Shown here: piece after piece, positions 1-10,922 of the stretch
Numbering within the stretch: the stretch's first letter is position 1
Layout: every line of letters starts with the position of its first letter
DNA from: Hyphobacterium indicum
GTDB taxonomy: Bacteria; Pseudomonadota; Alphaproteobacteria; Caulobacterales; Maricaulaceae
Direction: 5' to 3'
Length of the DNA stretch: 64,000 nt
NCBI RefSeq assembly: GCF_003129605.1
Contig: NZ_QBDX01000002.1
Span: 285,501-349,500, forward strand
The notes under the pieces: generated by a model
The model's input: the letters and a program-made list of their open reading frames with translations, nothing else
Databases searched by the model: none
What the model was told of the DNA's origin: nothing
Program-made: the position numbers and the translations under genes

Positions 1-917
1 TTGGCAAGCCCCGCGACGATCAGCGCCGCGGCCGCATTCATCACTACAATATCGCGATAGGCAGACGGCGTCCCGCCCAGCAGGGCCCGCAAGGCCGCAG
101 CATTGGCTTCCGGCGTTCCCCCGATCAGCTCCTCGATCCGGGCAGTGGCCAGACCGGCATCGCCGGGCAAAAGTGTGAACTCGGTGATCTTGCCATTGTT
201 CAGCTCGACCACGCGGGTTTCGCCGGTCGTGGTGATCTCATCCAGACCATCCGAGCCATGGACCACCCAGGCAAATTCACAGCCCAGCGTATGCAGTGCC
301 TGGGCGACCGGCGCCTGCCAGCGGGCATCGAACACTCCCAGAAGCTGCCGCCTGGCACCGGCGGGATTGGCCATCGGCCCCAAAAGGTTGAAAATTGTGC
401 GGGAGCGCAACGCCTTGCGCGCCCCGCCGACATGGCGCACGGCGGAATGATGCGCGGGCGCGAACAGAAAGCCGGCCCCGGCTTCGCGCACCGACCGTTC
501 CACCTGTTCCGGTGTGGCGTCCAGATTGATGCCCAGGGCCGCCAGCACTTCCGACGAACCGGATTTGGAGGACGCCGCGCGATTGCCGTGCTTGGCCACC
601 TTGGCCCCTGCACCCGCCGCCACAATCGCGGCCGCGGTGGAGATATTGTATGTGCCCTTGGCATCGCCGCCCGTGCCGCAGGTATCAATCGCCCCTTCCG
701 GCGCGGTAATGCCCTTCATGCGCTTGCGCAGCGCTTGTGCCCCGATGGCAAGATCCTCCGGCGTCTCCCCCACAGCCGCTAGGCCGATCAGGAATCCGCC
801 GATTTCCGCTTCTCCGGCTTCGCCCTCCATCAACAGGTCAAACGCACCGGTCATGTCTTCGGCAGACGGGTGTTCGCCGCGGGACAGCGACTGCAGGCAG
901 TTGTGTAGCGCGCTCAT
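1..917 (-). CDS. trpD: Anthranilate phosphoribosyltransferase (3' end outside window)
   Basis: TrpD transfers phosphoribosyl from PRPP to anthranilate, the second step of the tryptophan branch, in the cytoplasm. The reverse strand reads MSALHNCLQSLSRGEHPSAE from an ATG at 917-915 and stays open to base 1, about 305 residues, so the C-terminus is cut by the window edge. The PRPP/anthranilate signatures are visible: a glycine-rich CGTGGD loop near residue 80, KHGNRAASSKSGS about 30 residues later, and the FNLLGPMANPAGARRQLLGV helix region. The start overlaps the trpG stop as ATGA (917-914), indicating translational coupling to the glutaminase subunit. Confidence 0.96.
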   Translation of the reverse strand, partial: MSALHNCLQSLSRGEHPSAEDMTGAFDLLMEGEAGEAEIGGFLIGLAAVGETPEDLAIGAQALRKRMKGITAPEGAIDTCGTGGDAKGTYNISTAAAIVAAGAGAKVAKHGNRAASSKSGSSEVLAALGINLDATPEQVERSVREAGAGFLFAPAHHSAVRHVGGARKALRSRTIFNLLGPMANPAGARRQLLGVFDARWQAPVAQALHTLGCEFAWVVHGSDGLDEITTTGETRVVELNNGKITEFTLLPGDAGLATARIEELIGGTPEANAAALRALLGGTPSAYRDIVVMNAAAALIVAGLA

Positions 918-1507
918 CGGGCAATCTCCCTGACCGGAAGTCCGGCCAGCATCATGAAATTGGCCAGCACGTCATGACCATGAAGGGAGGCGATGGATTC
1001 GGGGTGAAACTGGACGCCGTGCAGGGGCCGCGTGCGGTGCCGCATCGCCATGATCTCACCGTCCGCCGTGCGGGCATTGACGATCATCCCGCTATCGTCC
1101 GGCAGATCACCGACCGCCAGCGAATGATAGCGTGCAACCCCGAACGGGCTGGGCAGGCCGGCAAACACACCGCTGCCATCATGGGTGATCTCGCTGGTCT
1201 TGCCATGCATGATGGCCTTGGCCTGCACCGTGCGTCCGCCGAAAATCTCGCCCATGCACTGATGCCCCAGACAGACGCCCAGAACGGGCAGGTCTTCCGG
1301 TGCTGTGGTCAGGATATCCAGGCAGATACCGGCAGTGTCCGGACGTCCCGGTCCGGGGGACAGGCAGATGGCTGCGGGCTTCATTGCCAGCGCTTCTTCC
1401 GCCGTCATCACATCATTGCGGATGACACGGGTTTCCGCCCCCAGCTCCTCGAAATAATGCACGAGGTTGAAGGTGAAGCTGTCATAATTGTCGATGATCA
1501 GCAGCAT
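914..1507 (-). CDS. trpG: Anthranilate synthase glutaminase component
   Basis: A 197-residue class I glutamine amidotransferase that supplies ammonia to TrpE. The N-terminus MLLIIDNYDSFTFNLVHYFE is the classic TrpG/PabA start, so the ATG at 1507 is preferred to an upstream in-frame ATG at 1546 that would add 13 poorly conserved residues. The nucleophile lies in LGVCLGHQCMGE and the His-Glu pair in VQFHPES near the C-terminus. An AGGA lies about 10 bases upstream of the chosen start. It runs into trpD by an ATGA overlap. Its partner trpE is about 1 kb away, across an oppositely oriented gene, so the two subunits are not in one contiguous operon. A PabA role cannot be excluded. Confidence 0.96.
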   Translation of the reverse strand: MLLIIDNYDSFTFNLVHYFEELGAETRVIRNDVMTAEEALAMKPAAICLSPGPGRPDTAGICLDILTTAPEDLPVLGVCLGHQCMGEIFGGRTVQAKAIMHGKTSEITHDGSGVFAGLPSPFGVARYHSLAVGDLPDDSGMIVNARTADGEIMAMRHRTRPLHGVQFHPESIASLHGHDVLANFMMLAGLPVREIAR

Positions 1508-1625
1508 GGGGCACGGGTCCTGTTGGCTGCGCGGTAATCTAGGCACGGACCGCCTGTGTGCAACGCCGCAATGCCGTTATCAGCGGTAAACGGGACATTA
1601 ACCGAAACGGTGTGGTCATCCTGTC

Positions 1626-2558
1626 ATGAGCCGCAATTCCATTCATCCGGCGACACCGCTGATTTCGGGCCTGATTACGTCGCTGGCGTTTCTGTCCGGT
1701 GCGGCGGCATTTGAAATCGGCCGGGCGGCGGCGGAGGCCGATCCGCGCCCGGCAGAAACCTGGACCGCCAGTGCGGAACCGGCGCCTCCGGCCGCTTCGA
1801 TTTCGCCGCAGCCTGCGGAATCAGCCGTGATCGACACCCGTCCCGTCGTGGCGCTGGTCATGGATGATGCCGGAATCGACCCGCAATTGACGCGCCGCGC
1901 CATGGCGCTGGATATTCCGCTGACCCTGTCATTCCTGCCTTATGCGGAGCAGACACCGGAACTTGCCGTCATGGCCGATGCTCAGGGACATGCGGTTTTC
2001 CTGCACATGCCGATGGAGCCCTTTGGTCTGGAAGACCCGGGCCCCGGCGCGCTCAACCGCTACCTGCCGCCTGTGGAGACCGCCCGCCGCATCGAGGCCG
2101 CGCTGGCGCGCGTGCCGGGCGCGATCGGTCTCAACAATCACATGGGCAGCGCTTTTACAGCCGATGCGGATGCCATGCGCGCGGCCCTGGGACCGCTGGC
2201 AGGCCGCGATCTGATTTTCCTGGATTCCCTGACAACCGGGCGCAGCCGGGCCGGAATGATTGCCCGGACTCTGGGCCTCACCACATTGCGGCGGGATATC
2301 TTTATCGATCATGACGCCGGAAACATGCCGGCCATGCTGGATGCCCTCGTCGAGGCGGCACACCGGAACGGGCAGGCCATCGCCATCGGCCACCCGCGCG
2401 GAGGCACATTGGATGTGCTGGAGACCTGGTTGGAAACGGAAGCCGCCCGTTCGGTCCGCTTTGTCACCATCCAGGACTATGCAGACAGGGGGCAGCAACC
2501 GGTAAGGGCTGCCGGTGCGTCAGACGAATCGATGGGCCTGTTCGGCGGCGCGGAATAG
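1626..2558 (+). CDS. Divergent polysaccharide deacetylase family protein (YibQ-like)
   Basis: 310 residues. An N-terminal hydrophobic segment (about residues 10-30) suggests export or membrane anchoring, followed by a Pro/Ala-rich linker to about residue 72 and then the deacetylase-like (beta/alpha)7 domain. Family hallmarks are ALVMDDAG near residue 80, NNHMGSAFTAD near 175, DSLTTGRSRAG near 205 and IGHPRGGTLD near 260. The family is assigned to the divergent polysaccharide deacetylases (DUF610); its substrate is not established, though an envelope role is likely. It is convergent with trpE and overlaps its 3' end by 39 bases (2520-2558), and it separates trpE from trpG. Confidence 0.88.
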   Translation: MSRNSIHPATPLISGLITSLAFLSGAAAFEIGRAAAEADPRPAETWTASAEPAPPAASISPQPAESAVIDTRPVVALVMDDAGIDPQLTRRAMALDIPLTLSFLPYAEQTPELAVMADAQGHAVFLHMPMEPFGLEDPGPGALNRYLPPVETARRIEAALARVPGAIGLNNHMGSAFTADADAMRAALGPLAGRDLIFLDSLTTGRSRAGMIARTLGLTTLRRDIFIDHDAGNMPAMLDALVEAAHRNGQAIAIGHPRGGTLDVLETWLETEAARSVRFVTIQDYADRGQQPVRAAGASDESMGLFGGAE

Positions 2559-3956
2559 CGCGCGTGCCTTGTTGATGCATTCCTGACGTTCGGCCTCGGG
2601 GTCGGAATCCAGTACGATTCCCGCCCCGGCCTGCACATGCATCTGGCCGTCCCGGATCAGCGCAGTGCGCAAGGTGATCGCCATGTCCATATTGCCGTCG
2701 AAGCTGAAATAGCCGGCCGCACCGGCATAATAGCCGCGCCTGTGAGGTTCGATCTCGTCAAGGATCTGCATCGCCCGCACTTTTGGCGCGCCCGACACCG
2801 TACCGGCCGGGAAACCGGCAAACAGGGCGGATATGGCATCCTCGCCATCGGCCAGTTCGCCTTCGACATTCGAGACGATATGCATGACATGGCTGTAGCG
2901 CTCGACGATTTCCCGATCCGTGATGCGGATGGTTCCGGGCCGGACAACACGGCCGACATCATTGCGGCCGAGATCCAGCAACATCATGTGTTCGGCGCGC
3001 TCTTTCGGATCTGCCAGAAGATCGGCTTCCAGCGCAGCATCTTCGGCGGGGTTCGCCCCGCGTGGCCGCGTGCCCGCAATCGGCCGCACAGTGACGACGC
3101 CATCGCGGAGCCGCACCAGGATTTCCGGACTCGAGCCGGTGACGGCATAGCCGTCGAACTGGAAGTGAAAGAGAAAAGGTGAGGGGTTCAGCCGCCGCAG
3201 GGCCCGGTAAAGCGCAAAGGGCGGCAGGGTGAAGGGCGTGGAAAAGCGCTGGCTTAGCACACCCTGGAATATATCGCCCGCGCGGATGTGCTCCTTCACC
3301 CGCGCAACGCTGGCCCGGTAGGCCTCCGCATCGAAGGTGGATTCCGGCGCAATCGATTGCTGTTGTGCCGTTTTCCCAGGACCCAGCGGCGCATCAAGCT
3401 CTTTCAGAAGCGATTCCAGCTGCTTGCGGACAGCATCGGCAGAGCCGCCCGCCGGCACACGTCCATAGGCGGTGATTTCCTGCTGCAGGGCATCAAAGAC
3501 GATGACCGTGCGCGGCCGGATCAGGCGCGCTTCGGGAATGCCGGCCGGATCGTCTGCCTGATTATCTGGCAGGGGTTCGATGGCACGGATGAGATCATAG
3601 CCGATATAGCCGAAGAGACCGGAGGCGATTGACGGCGTATTGTCCAGGCCGGGCAGGCGGGAGGCGTCGACAATCCGACGGAGTGACGCCATCGGGTCGG
3701 TTCCGTCCGCCACCGGTGTTCCGTCCGCGGCTGTCTGCAGGAAGGGCCGGCCTTTTTCGACGGTCCAGACCAGATCCGGATCGAAGCCGATGGCGGAATA
3801 CCGGCCACGAAACGATCCGCCCTCCACCGATTCCAGCAGGAAAGCGTTGTTCCGGTCCTTTGCCAGTTTCAGGTAAGCCGCAACCGGTGTTGTCAGGTCA
3901 TCGACCCGGGTTACCGAGACCAGTCCGGCACCGGCAGCAAGAAGGCTTTCGGTCAC
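2520..3956 (-). CDS. trpE: Anthranilate synthase component I
   Basis: TrpE, 478 residues, converts chorismate to anthranilate using ammonia from TrpG. The LLES element at residues 40-43, which in characterised TrpE proteins binds feedback-inhibiting tryptophan, is intact. The chorismate-binding core shows IRAGDIFQGVLSQRF, GSSPEILVRLRDG, RPIAGTRPRG, DLGRNDVGRV, FPAGTVSGAPKVRAM and QAGAGIVLDSDPE. Translation starts at a GTG (3956-3954) whose bases overlap the ppiD stop codon (GTGA), so it is probably translated by coupling to ppiD. The C-terminus overlaps the convergent deacetylase gene. Membership in a ppiD-trpE unit rather than with trpGDC means its supply could follow envelope-chaperone expression; that last point is inference. 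Confidence 0.97.
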   Translation of the reverse strand: MTESLLAAGAGLVSVTRVDDLTTPVAAYLKLAKDRNNAFLLESVEGGSFRGRYSAIGFDPDLVWTVEKGRPFLQTAADGTPVADGTDPMASLRRIVDASRLPGLDNTPSIASGLFGYIGYDLIRAIEPLPDNQADDPAGIPEARLIRPRTVIVFDALQQEITAYGRVPAGGSADAVRKQLESLLKELDAPLGPGKTAQQQSIAPESTFDAEAYRASVARVKEHIRAGDIFQGVLSQRFSTPFTLPPFALYRALRRLNPSPFLFHFQFDGYAVTGSSPEILVRLRDGVVTVRPIAGTRPRGANPAEDAALEADLLADPKERAEHMMLLDLGRNDVGRVVRPGTIRITDREIVERYSHVMHIVSNVEGELADGEDAISALFAGFPAGTVSGAPKVRAMQILDEIEPHRRGYYAGAAGYFSFDGNMDMAITLRTALIRDGQMHVQAGAGIVLDSDPEAERQECINKARALFRAAEQAHRFV

Positions 3957-5863
3957 CGGATTGCGTTGGGATCGACCACGCCCAGGGCCTGGTCGCGCAA
4001 GCGGACGTCAACCTCCGACCCATCATAGTCAAACTCGCGGTAAAGCGCGGAGACAAGGCTCGAATCGATGTCGCGGCGATAGCCCTGGTCCAGGAACTCA
4101 TCCACCTGGGTGACAATTTCCGGCCGGATTTCACCATCGCGGGCATCATTCACCCGCAACACCATGTGCGAACGCCCGGAGCCGGAGCGCGTGGCTTCAA
4201 TGTCGCCAATATCCAGGGTGAAGGCGAGCTGCACGACCTGGCGGCTGAAATTGTCGGCGGCCTCGCCGCGGCGCAGGCTGGCCTGCTCGATCCGGAAATC
4301 GGGATTGGCCGCCGCGATAGACTCAAATGACTGACCGCTTTCCACAAGCCCGGCCACTTCCGTTGCAAGCTCTTCGAGACGTGTGTCGATTTCCTGCAGC
4401 CGCCAGACCGTTTCGGCGTCATCGCGGGCCTCCTCCAGCGTCCGGACGCGGGCGTCTTCGACGACATCCACACGGACCGCATAGAAATTGCCATCACCAT
4501 ACTCGGTCAGTTCGCCGTCCAGCATGGGCTGGCTGGCAAAGACGGCGGCGAGGATTTCCTGTTCGGCGAAAAAGCTGAAGGCAAAGCGGCCGTCCTTGTC
4601 GCGGCCCTGATCATCAACCGGCTGGTAGACTTCATCGGGAATGGCCGCAGCGGCCGCGGCTTCCTCGATATTGAAACCGCTGCCGCGGGCTTCTTCATAC
4701 TCGCCCAGATCGGCATAAAGCGCATCTTCCGCTGCGGCGCGCGCCAGAAGCTCGCGAATCTCCTCGCTGCGCTCTTCCAGAGTCGGGATGTCATCCTCTT
4801 GAGCGGCTTCCACCACCAGGGCGAACCAGCTCCCGAACCGGGTCTCGATAGCGGCTGTATCGCCGGCAGCCATTTCAAACAGTGCATCCCGCACATTTGT
4901 GTCCGGGATCTGATAGGCTTGGCGGTCTTCCTGCCGGGACGGTGGATTGCCGCCGAGATCACTTGCAATGGCAGCAGGATCCTCGTCATTGCCGAGACGT
5001 TCGGCGGCCTCGCGCGCGGCGGCTTCATTGTCGAACGAAATCTGCGTGTAGGTCCGGGACGCCGGCGTTCCGATCGCCCCCGTCTCCAACTCATACTCGT
5101 ATTGCTCGGCAATCCGGGTTTCATCAACGGTGATATTGCCCAGATAATCATCAATCCGCAGCCGCATCAGGGTGAAGCCCCGGCGTTCCGGCGTGGTGAA
5201 GAATTGCGGGGTATTGTCGATGGTGGATTGCAATTGTTCGTCGGTGGGTTCACCGATCTCGCCGGCCGCGGCGGGCGAGATGACAATGGCTTCGAGATCG
5301 CGTGTCTCGGCCAGGAAACGCGTCAGAATGGTGCGGTAGACATCTGGCTGGCGGATACCGTCGAACAGGCCCTCGGTCAGTTGGCGTAACACCAGGTCAT
5401 TGCGGATCTCTGCCTCGAACTGGTTCTCGCGCTGCCCGGCGCTGCGGAGGAAGTTGGAGTATCCGATCCGGTCAAAGCCGCCGGTCACGGGATTCACGAA
5501 AGCGTCGTAGGACAGGATTTCATCCCGCACGGCGGAATCGGAAGCGGATATGCCCAATTCCCGGGCCTGGGAGCGCAGCATGGCATCCAGCACCAGCTGG
5601 TTGAGGACCTGATCACCCAGCCCGTCGGCACGCGCTTGCTCTTGCGTATAAGTCGGGTTTTCCTCGCGTTCGCGCTGCACGGCGCGTTCGAAATCGCGCT
5701 GCAATTCAAACGCGGTAACCCGTTCGCCTCCCACCACGGTCACGGAATTTCCGGGAGCCTGGAAAATGTCGTTCACCCCCCAGAGCGCGAAGCTCACAAT
5801 CATCAGACCGATGATAACCATGAAAATGGGAGACTTGAGGGCATTGCGAACGGCAGAAAGCAT
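3953..5863 (-). CDS. ppiD: SurA/PpiD-type periplasmic peptidyl-prolyl isomerase
   Basis: 636 residues, the usual PpiD length. Residues 13-30 (MVIIGLMIVSFALWGVND) form a single N-terminal membrane anchor, and the rest faces the periplasm. A SurA_N-like chaperone domain follows (about 35-190, with LNQLVLDAMLRSQARELGIS), then a parvulin-like region (about 230-370) and an acidic C-terminal chaperone half. PpiD proteins sit at the Sec translocon and help newly exported outer-membrane proteins fold. It is the first gene of a two-gene unit with trpE and is divergent from tpiA across a 110-base gap that must hold both promoters. No clear Shine-Dalgarno precedes the ATG. Confidence 0.93.
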   Translation of the reverse strand: MLSAVRNALKSPIFMVIIGLMIVSFALWGVNDIFQAPGNSVTVVGGERVTAFELQRDFERAVQREREENPTYTQEQARADGLGDQVLNQLVLDAMLRSQARELGISASDSAVRDEILSYDAFVNPVTGGFDRIGYSNFLRSAGQRENQFEAEIRNDLVLRQLTEGLFDGIRQPDVYRTILTRFLAETRDLEAIVISPAAAGEIGEPTDEQLQSTIDNTPQFFTTPERRGFTLMRLRIDDYLGNITVDETRIAEQYEYELETGAIGTPASRTYTQISFDNEAAAREAAERLGNDEDPAAIASDLGGNPPSRQEDRQAYQIPDTNVRDALFEMAAGDTAAIETRFGSWFALVVEAAQEDDIPTLEERSEEIRELLARAAAEDALYADLGEYEEARGSGFNIEEAAAAAAIPDEVYQPVDDQGRDKDGRFAFSFFAEQEILAAVFASQPMLDGELTEYGDGNFYAVRVDVVEDARVRTLEEARDDAETVWRLQEIDTRLEELATEVAGLVESGQSFESIAAANPDFRIEQASLRRGEAADNFSRQVVQLAFTLDIGDIEATRSGSGRSHMVLRVNDARDGEIRPEIVTQVDEFLDQGYRRDIDSSLVSALYREFDYDGSEVDVRLRDQALGVVDPNAIR

Positions 5864-5974
5864 TGACGAAGGTCCGTTATCTAGCGTGAAGGGCGGAAAC
5901 TAGCGGCGGCGTTTACAGGCCGCAAGCGCGGCGTCATTGTCCGCCCGCAGGGAATCGTGAAGCTGGAGGGGCGC

Positions 5975-6706
5975 ATGACAAGACGCATGCTGATCGCAGG
6001 CAATTGGAAAATGAACGGCTTGCGCCAATCGCTTGTATTTATGGAAGAAATTCGCGACGTCGCCAATTCAAGAGCCGATCTTGATATTCTCGTTGCGCCC
6101 CCTGCCACCCTGATAGAGCGCGCAGCAAGAATTGCAGGCCCGGTGAAAATCGCCGGACAGGACTGCCATACCGAGCAATCCGGCGCGCATACGGGCGATA
6201 TTTCTGCAGACATGCTGAAGGATGCCGGCGCCAGCCACGTTATACTCGGTCACTCGGAACGCCGCGCTGACCATAATGAGCACAGCGCCATGGTCCGCGC
6301 CAAAGCGCTGAGCGCTTTGTCTGCCGGCTTGATTCCGGTCATCTGCGTTGGCGAGAGCGAAGCCGAACGCCGTGCCGGGACAGCCGAGCTGGTGGTCGGG
6401 CAGCAACTGGCAGACTCCCTGCCGGATCGCAGCGGTTATGTCATCGCCTATGAGCCCGTCTGGGCGATCGGCACTGGGCTGACAGCGTCTCTCGATGATA
6501 TCGCGGCGATGCATGGCTTCATCCGCAGCAAGGTGCCGGGGGGCAGTGATGTGCAGCTTCTCTATGGCGGCTCGGTCAAACCGGAGAATGCGTCCGGTAT
6601 TCTCTCGATCGGCGATGTCGATGGCGCGCTGGTCGGCGGTGCCAGCCTCGAAGCGGCGAGCTTCGCCGCAATAATTGAAGCCGCACCGATAAGATTCGCT
6701 TCTTAA
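5975..6706 (+). CDS. tpiA: Triosephosphate isomerase
   Basis: 243 residues, interconverting dihydroxyacetone phosphate and glyceraldehyde-3-phosphate. Catalytic residues in this numbering are K12 (GNWKMNG), H93 (ILGHSERR) and E160 (AYEPVWAIGTG); the phosphate-binding YGGSVKPENA and GALVGGASL are near the C-terminus. The ATG at 5975 is preferred to a GTG at 5957 because GGAGGG (5965-5970) lies four bases ahead of it and the protein then begins MTRRMLIAGNWK. It is divergent from ppiD. In this lineage tpiA often starts the tpiA-secG-pyrG block seen here. Confidence 0.97.
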   Translation: MTRRMLIAGNWKMNGLRQSLVFMEEIRDVANSRADLDILVAPPATLIERAARIAGPVKIAGQDCHTEQSGAHTGDISADMLKDAGASHVILGHSERRADHNEHSAMVRAKALSALSAGLIPVICVGESEAERRAGTAELVVGQQLADSLPDRSGYVIAYEPVWAIGTGLTASLDDIAAMHGFIRSKVPGGSDVQLLYGGSVKPENASGILSIGDVDGALVGGASLEAASFAAIIEAAPIRFAS

Positions 6707-6777
6707 AAGTAAGCGCCTATCAATCATTTCTTGCGATCCTGACGGTTCACTTGCCTTTGCAGTCCGGGGTGCAATTC

Positions 6778-7761
6778 ATGGCAGAAATGGATCTTCAGCG
6801 CGCAGCCGTCCTGCTTTTCGACCCTGTGCATGTCAATCTGCGCACGACCCGCTACGCCCTCAATGAAATCGGATTCAAGTCGATCGAGGCTTGCAGCGCG
6901 ATCGAGGAGTTCCAGCGGCACCTGCGCGAAAATAATTGGGACATGATCGTGGCCGAGTGTTCGTCGCCCAAGGTGGATGTGTTCAAACTGGTGCGGATGA
7001 TCCGCCGCGGGGAGGCAACGCCCAACCCCTATGCCGTGATTGCGCTGACATCCTGGACCCGCGATGGCGGCCATGTACGAAACGCCATCGAGTCCGGCGC
7101 TGATGATGTGATTGTCCGTCCGTTTTCCACGCAGTTTGCCGAAGAGCGGATCCGGACAATGATCCGCAACCGCAAGGCGTTTGTCGTGACCAGTGATTAT
7201 GTCGGGCCGGACCGGCGTTCTGGCGAACGCGCCGCATCGGCGAAAGATTCCCTGATTGTGCCCAACACCTTGCAAGCCAAGGCCGACGGCAATGAAGACC
7301 AGCTGCGCGAAGCCTATCAGGGCATCCGCGAGGCCAAGAAACAGATCGAGGGCGAGCGCATTCGCCGCCTGGCCATGCGGGTGGTGGTAACAGCGGAGCT
7401 GCAGTTCGATTCAAAAGCCGGACCGGCAAAAGTGTTTGATCCGGCCGATATGATGCGGACGGCGCGCGAACTTCGGGACCAGCTGGAGCAGGGCGGACGC
7501 TATGAGGCCGTCCAGGTGGCGGAGGCGTTGATTGATCACGTCCGCAATTTCCGCAATCCGGAAGAGCGCAACGTCAAGAATTTCCGTCTCGCCAAGGAGC
7601 TGGCCATCGGCACCTTTGCAGCCTATGCGGACGGTGAAACACTTGAAAAAGCCAAGGATGAAATCGCCAGCACGGTCAAGGCCCTGCGAAAGCGGCTGTC
7701 ATCCGCCGCACCGGGGAGTGGCGTTCGGGACTTGCCTGCGCTAAAAGCCGCCTCCATGTAG
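6778..7761 (+). CDS. Degenerate receiver-domain response regulator
   Basis: 327 residues. Residues 8-125 form a CheY-like receiver fold, but the active site is altered: the phospho-acceptor position in DMIVAECSSP is Glu60 instead of Asp, the acidic pocket has a single Asp15 (LLFDPV), and the usual KPF lysine is Arg114 (VIVRPFS). Glu at this site can mimic constitutive phosphorylation. After the receiver comes YVGPDRRSG (about residue 141), a motif found in some alphaproteobacterial receiver proteins, and then about 170 charged, helix-rich residues without a DNA-binding domain. The ATG at 6778 is preferred to a TTG at 6751. It sits between tpiA and secG; partner and output are unknown. Confidence 0.8.
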   Translation: MAEMDLQRAAVLLFDPVHVNLRTTRYALNEIGFKSIEACSAIEEFQRHLRENNWDMIVAECSSPKVDVFKLVRMIRRGEATPNPYAVIALTSWTRDGGHVRNAIESGADDVIVRPFSTQFAEERIRTMIRNRKAFVVTSDYVGPDRRSGERAASAKDSLIVPNTLQAKADGNEDQLREAYQGIREAKKQIEGERIRRLAMRVVVTAELQFDSKAGPAKVFDPADMMRTARELRDQLEQGGRYEAVQVAEALIDHVRNFRNPEERNVKNFRLAKELAIGTFAAYADGETLEKAKDEIASTVKALRKRLSSAAPGSGVRDLPALKAASM

Positions 7762-7794
7762 ACGGGGTGTCCCGAAGAAGGCGGCGATTTTGCC

Positions 7795-9827
<2,033 letters not shown>

Positions 9828-9905
9828 TTTTTTCGTCTGTTGCATCCATTCCCGCTGTTGGGTGCATCCCTGAACTGACGATGTTTGTCAGGACGGGAGA
9901 TTAAC

Positions 9906-10556
9906 ATGATGAAATACGCAATCAGTGCACTACTTGCTGCCGGGCTGGCAGGAATGGCCGTGGCGCAAACCGGCACGAATGATCGCTCGATTGACGCTTT
10001 CCGTCACCTGGATGCCGGCGGAAATTTCAATATCCGGTTTGAACCGTCGGATGTCGCCCGTCTTCGCTTTGAAGGCGATGCGGAGGACATTGAAGATATT
10101 GAAATTGACCATAGTCGAGACACGTTGGAAATCCGTCAGGATCGCGGTGCCTTGGGGTGGTTTGGCCGTCGGCGTCATCTGAACGTAACCGTTTATGTAA
10201 GCGGTCCGGACGTCGCCTCATTCGATTTTTCCCGGGGCATTGATGCAAACATCACCTCGCTTGAGAGTGATGATATTGCCATCAGGGCCTCCACCGGCGC
10301 CGATGCGGAGTTTTCCGGAACCTGTGAGACAGCTCGAATCAATGTCTCGACCGGCGCGAATCTCGACGGAAGGGACTTGGCATGCGCCAGCATTCGTGCA
10401 AACGCCTCAACTGGTGCGAACGTGACAATTGACGCCCGGGACGCGTTGGTCGCCAATGCCTCCACCGGTGCAATTATTCGTTCAATATCGCGGCCGGAAA
10501 GCCTGAGTGTCCGGTCAAGCACGGGTGGCAATGTCCGTGCAGGGAGCCGTCGTTAG
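9906..10556 (+). CDS. Secreted beta-helix protein, head-GIN/DUF2807 type
   Basis: 216 residues. A signal peptide is evident (MMKYAISALLAAGLAGMAVA, residues 1-20, cleavage before QTG). The mature part carries the DUF2807 pattern: an N-terminal LDAGGNFNIRFE strand followed by repeating rungs containing STGA/STGG (RASTGADAEF, NVSTGANLDG, NASTGANVTI, NASTGAIIRS, RSSTGGNVRA) that predict a right-handed beta-helix. GGGAGA (9895-9900) precedes the ATG at 9906, supporting this start over one at 9885. The family's function is unknown; some members are annotated as putative adhesins. It resembles in style, but is not clearly homologous to, the bactofilin-like proteins at 23.5-29.2 kb. Confidence 0.78.
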   Translation: MMKYAISALLAAGLAGMAVAQTGTNDRSIDAFRHLDAGGNFNIRFEPSDVARLRFEGDAEDIEDIEIDHSRDTLEIRQDRGALGWFGRRRHLNVTVYVSGPDVASFDFSRGIDANITSLESDDIAIRASTGADAEFSGTCETARINVSTGANLDGRDLACASIRANASTGANVTIDARDALVANASTGAIIRSISRPESLSVRSSTGGNVRAGSRR

Positions 10557-10674
10557 AATTAGCCTCAGTCCATCCGCCCAAGGCGGTTGCGTTCTCGCAA
10601 GACTGGGGGTATACGCGCCGGTCTTCGCAGGCATGGGCTTGCGTCATCTGTTCACTTAACGACCGGAGAGACCT

Positions 10675-10857
10675 ATGGCGGTCCCCAAGAGAAAAACCAC
10701 CCCGTCCAAGCGCGGGATGCGCCGCAGCCACCACAAGCTGGCGAATCCGTCCTACGTGGAAGACAAGGACTCCGGCGAGCTGCGCCGTCCGCACCACATT
10801 GACCTGAAGACCGGCATGTATCGCGGCAAGCAGGTCCTGGAACCGAAGGAAGACTAG
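10675..10857 (+). CDS. rpmF: 50S ribosomal protein L32
   Basis: 60 residues, [20 protein letters not shown] at the start, the canonical L32 N-terminus, with basic residues throughout. The four zinc cysteines of some L32 proteins are absent, as is usual in proteobacteria. GGAGAG lies just ahead of the ATG. It is followed within 25 bases by a strong hairpin terminator, so it is probably a monocistronic unit with its own promoter in the 118 bases upstream. In many bacteria rpmF is next to plsX/fabH; here it is not. Confidence 0.97.
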   Translation: MAVPKRKTTPSKRGMRRSHHKLANPSYVEDKDSGELRRPHHIDLKTGMYRGKQVLEPKED

Positions 10858-10878
10858 GTCTTTCTGGATTGGTTGATT

Positions 10879-10912
10879 GAAAGCCCCGTGCAAGCGATTG
10901 TGCGGGGCTTTC
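10879..10912 (+). terminator. Hairpin terminator after rpmF
   Basis: The arms GAAAGCCCCG (10879-10888) and CGGGGCTTTC (10903-10912) are perfectly complementary (10 bp) around a 14-base loop, 21 bases after the rpmF stop. The GC-rich core flanked by AAA/TTT suits bidirectional use: it also lies 11 bases past the stop of the oppositely oriented serine hydrolase gene. Confidence 0.75.
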
Positions 10913-10922
10913 CTTGTGATTT

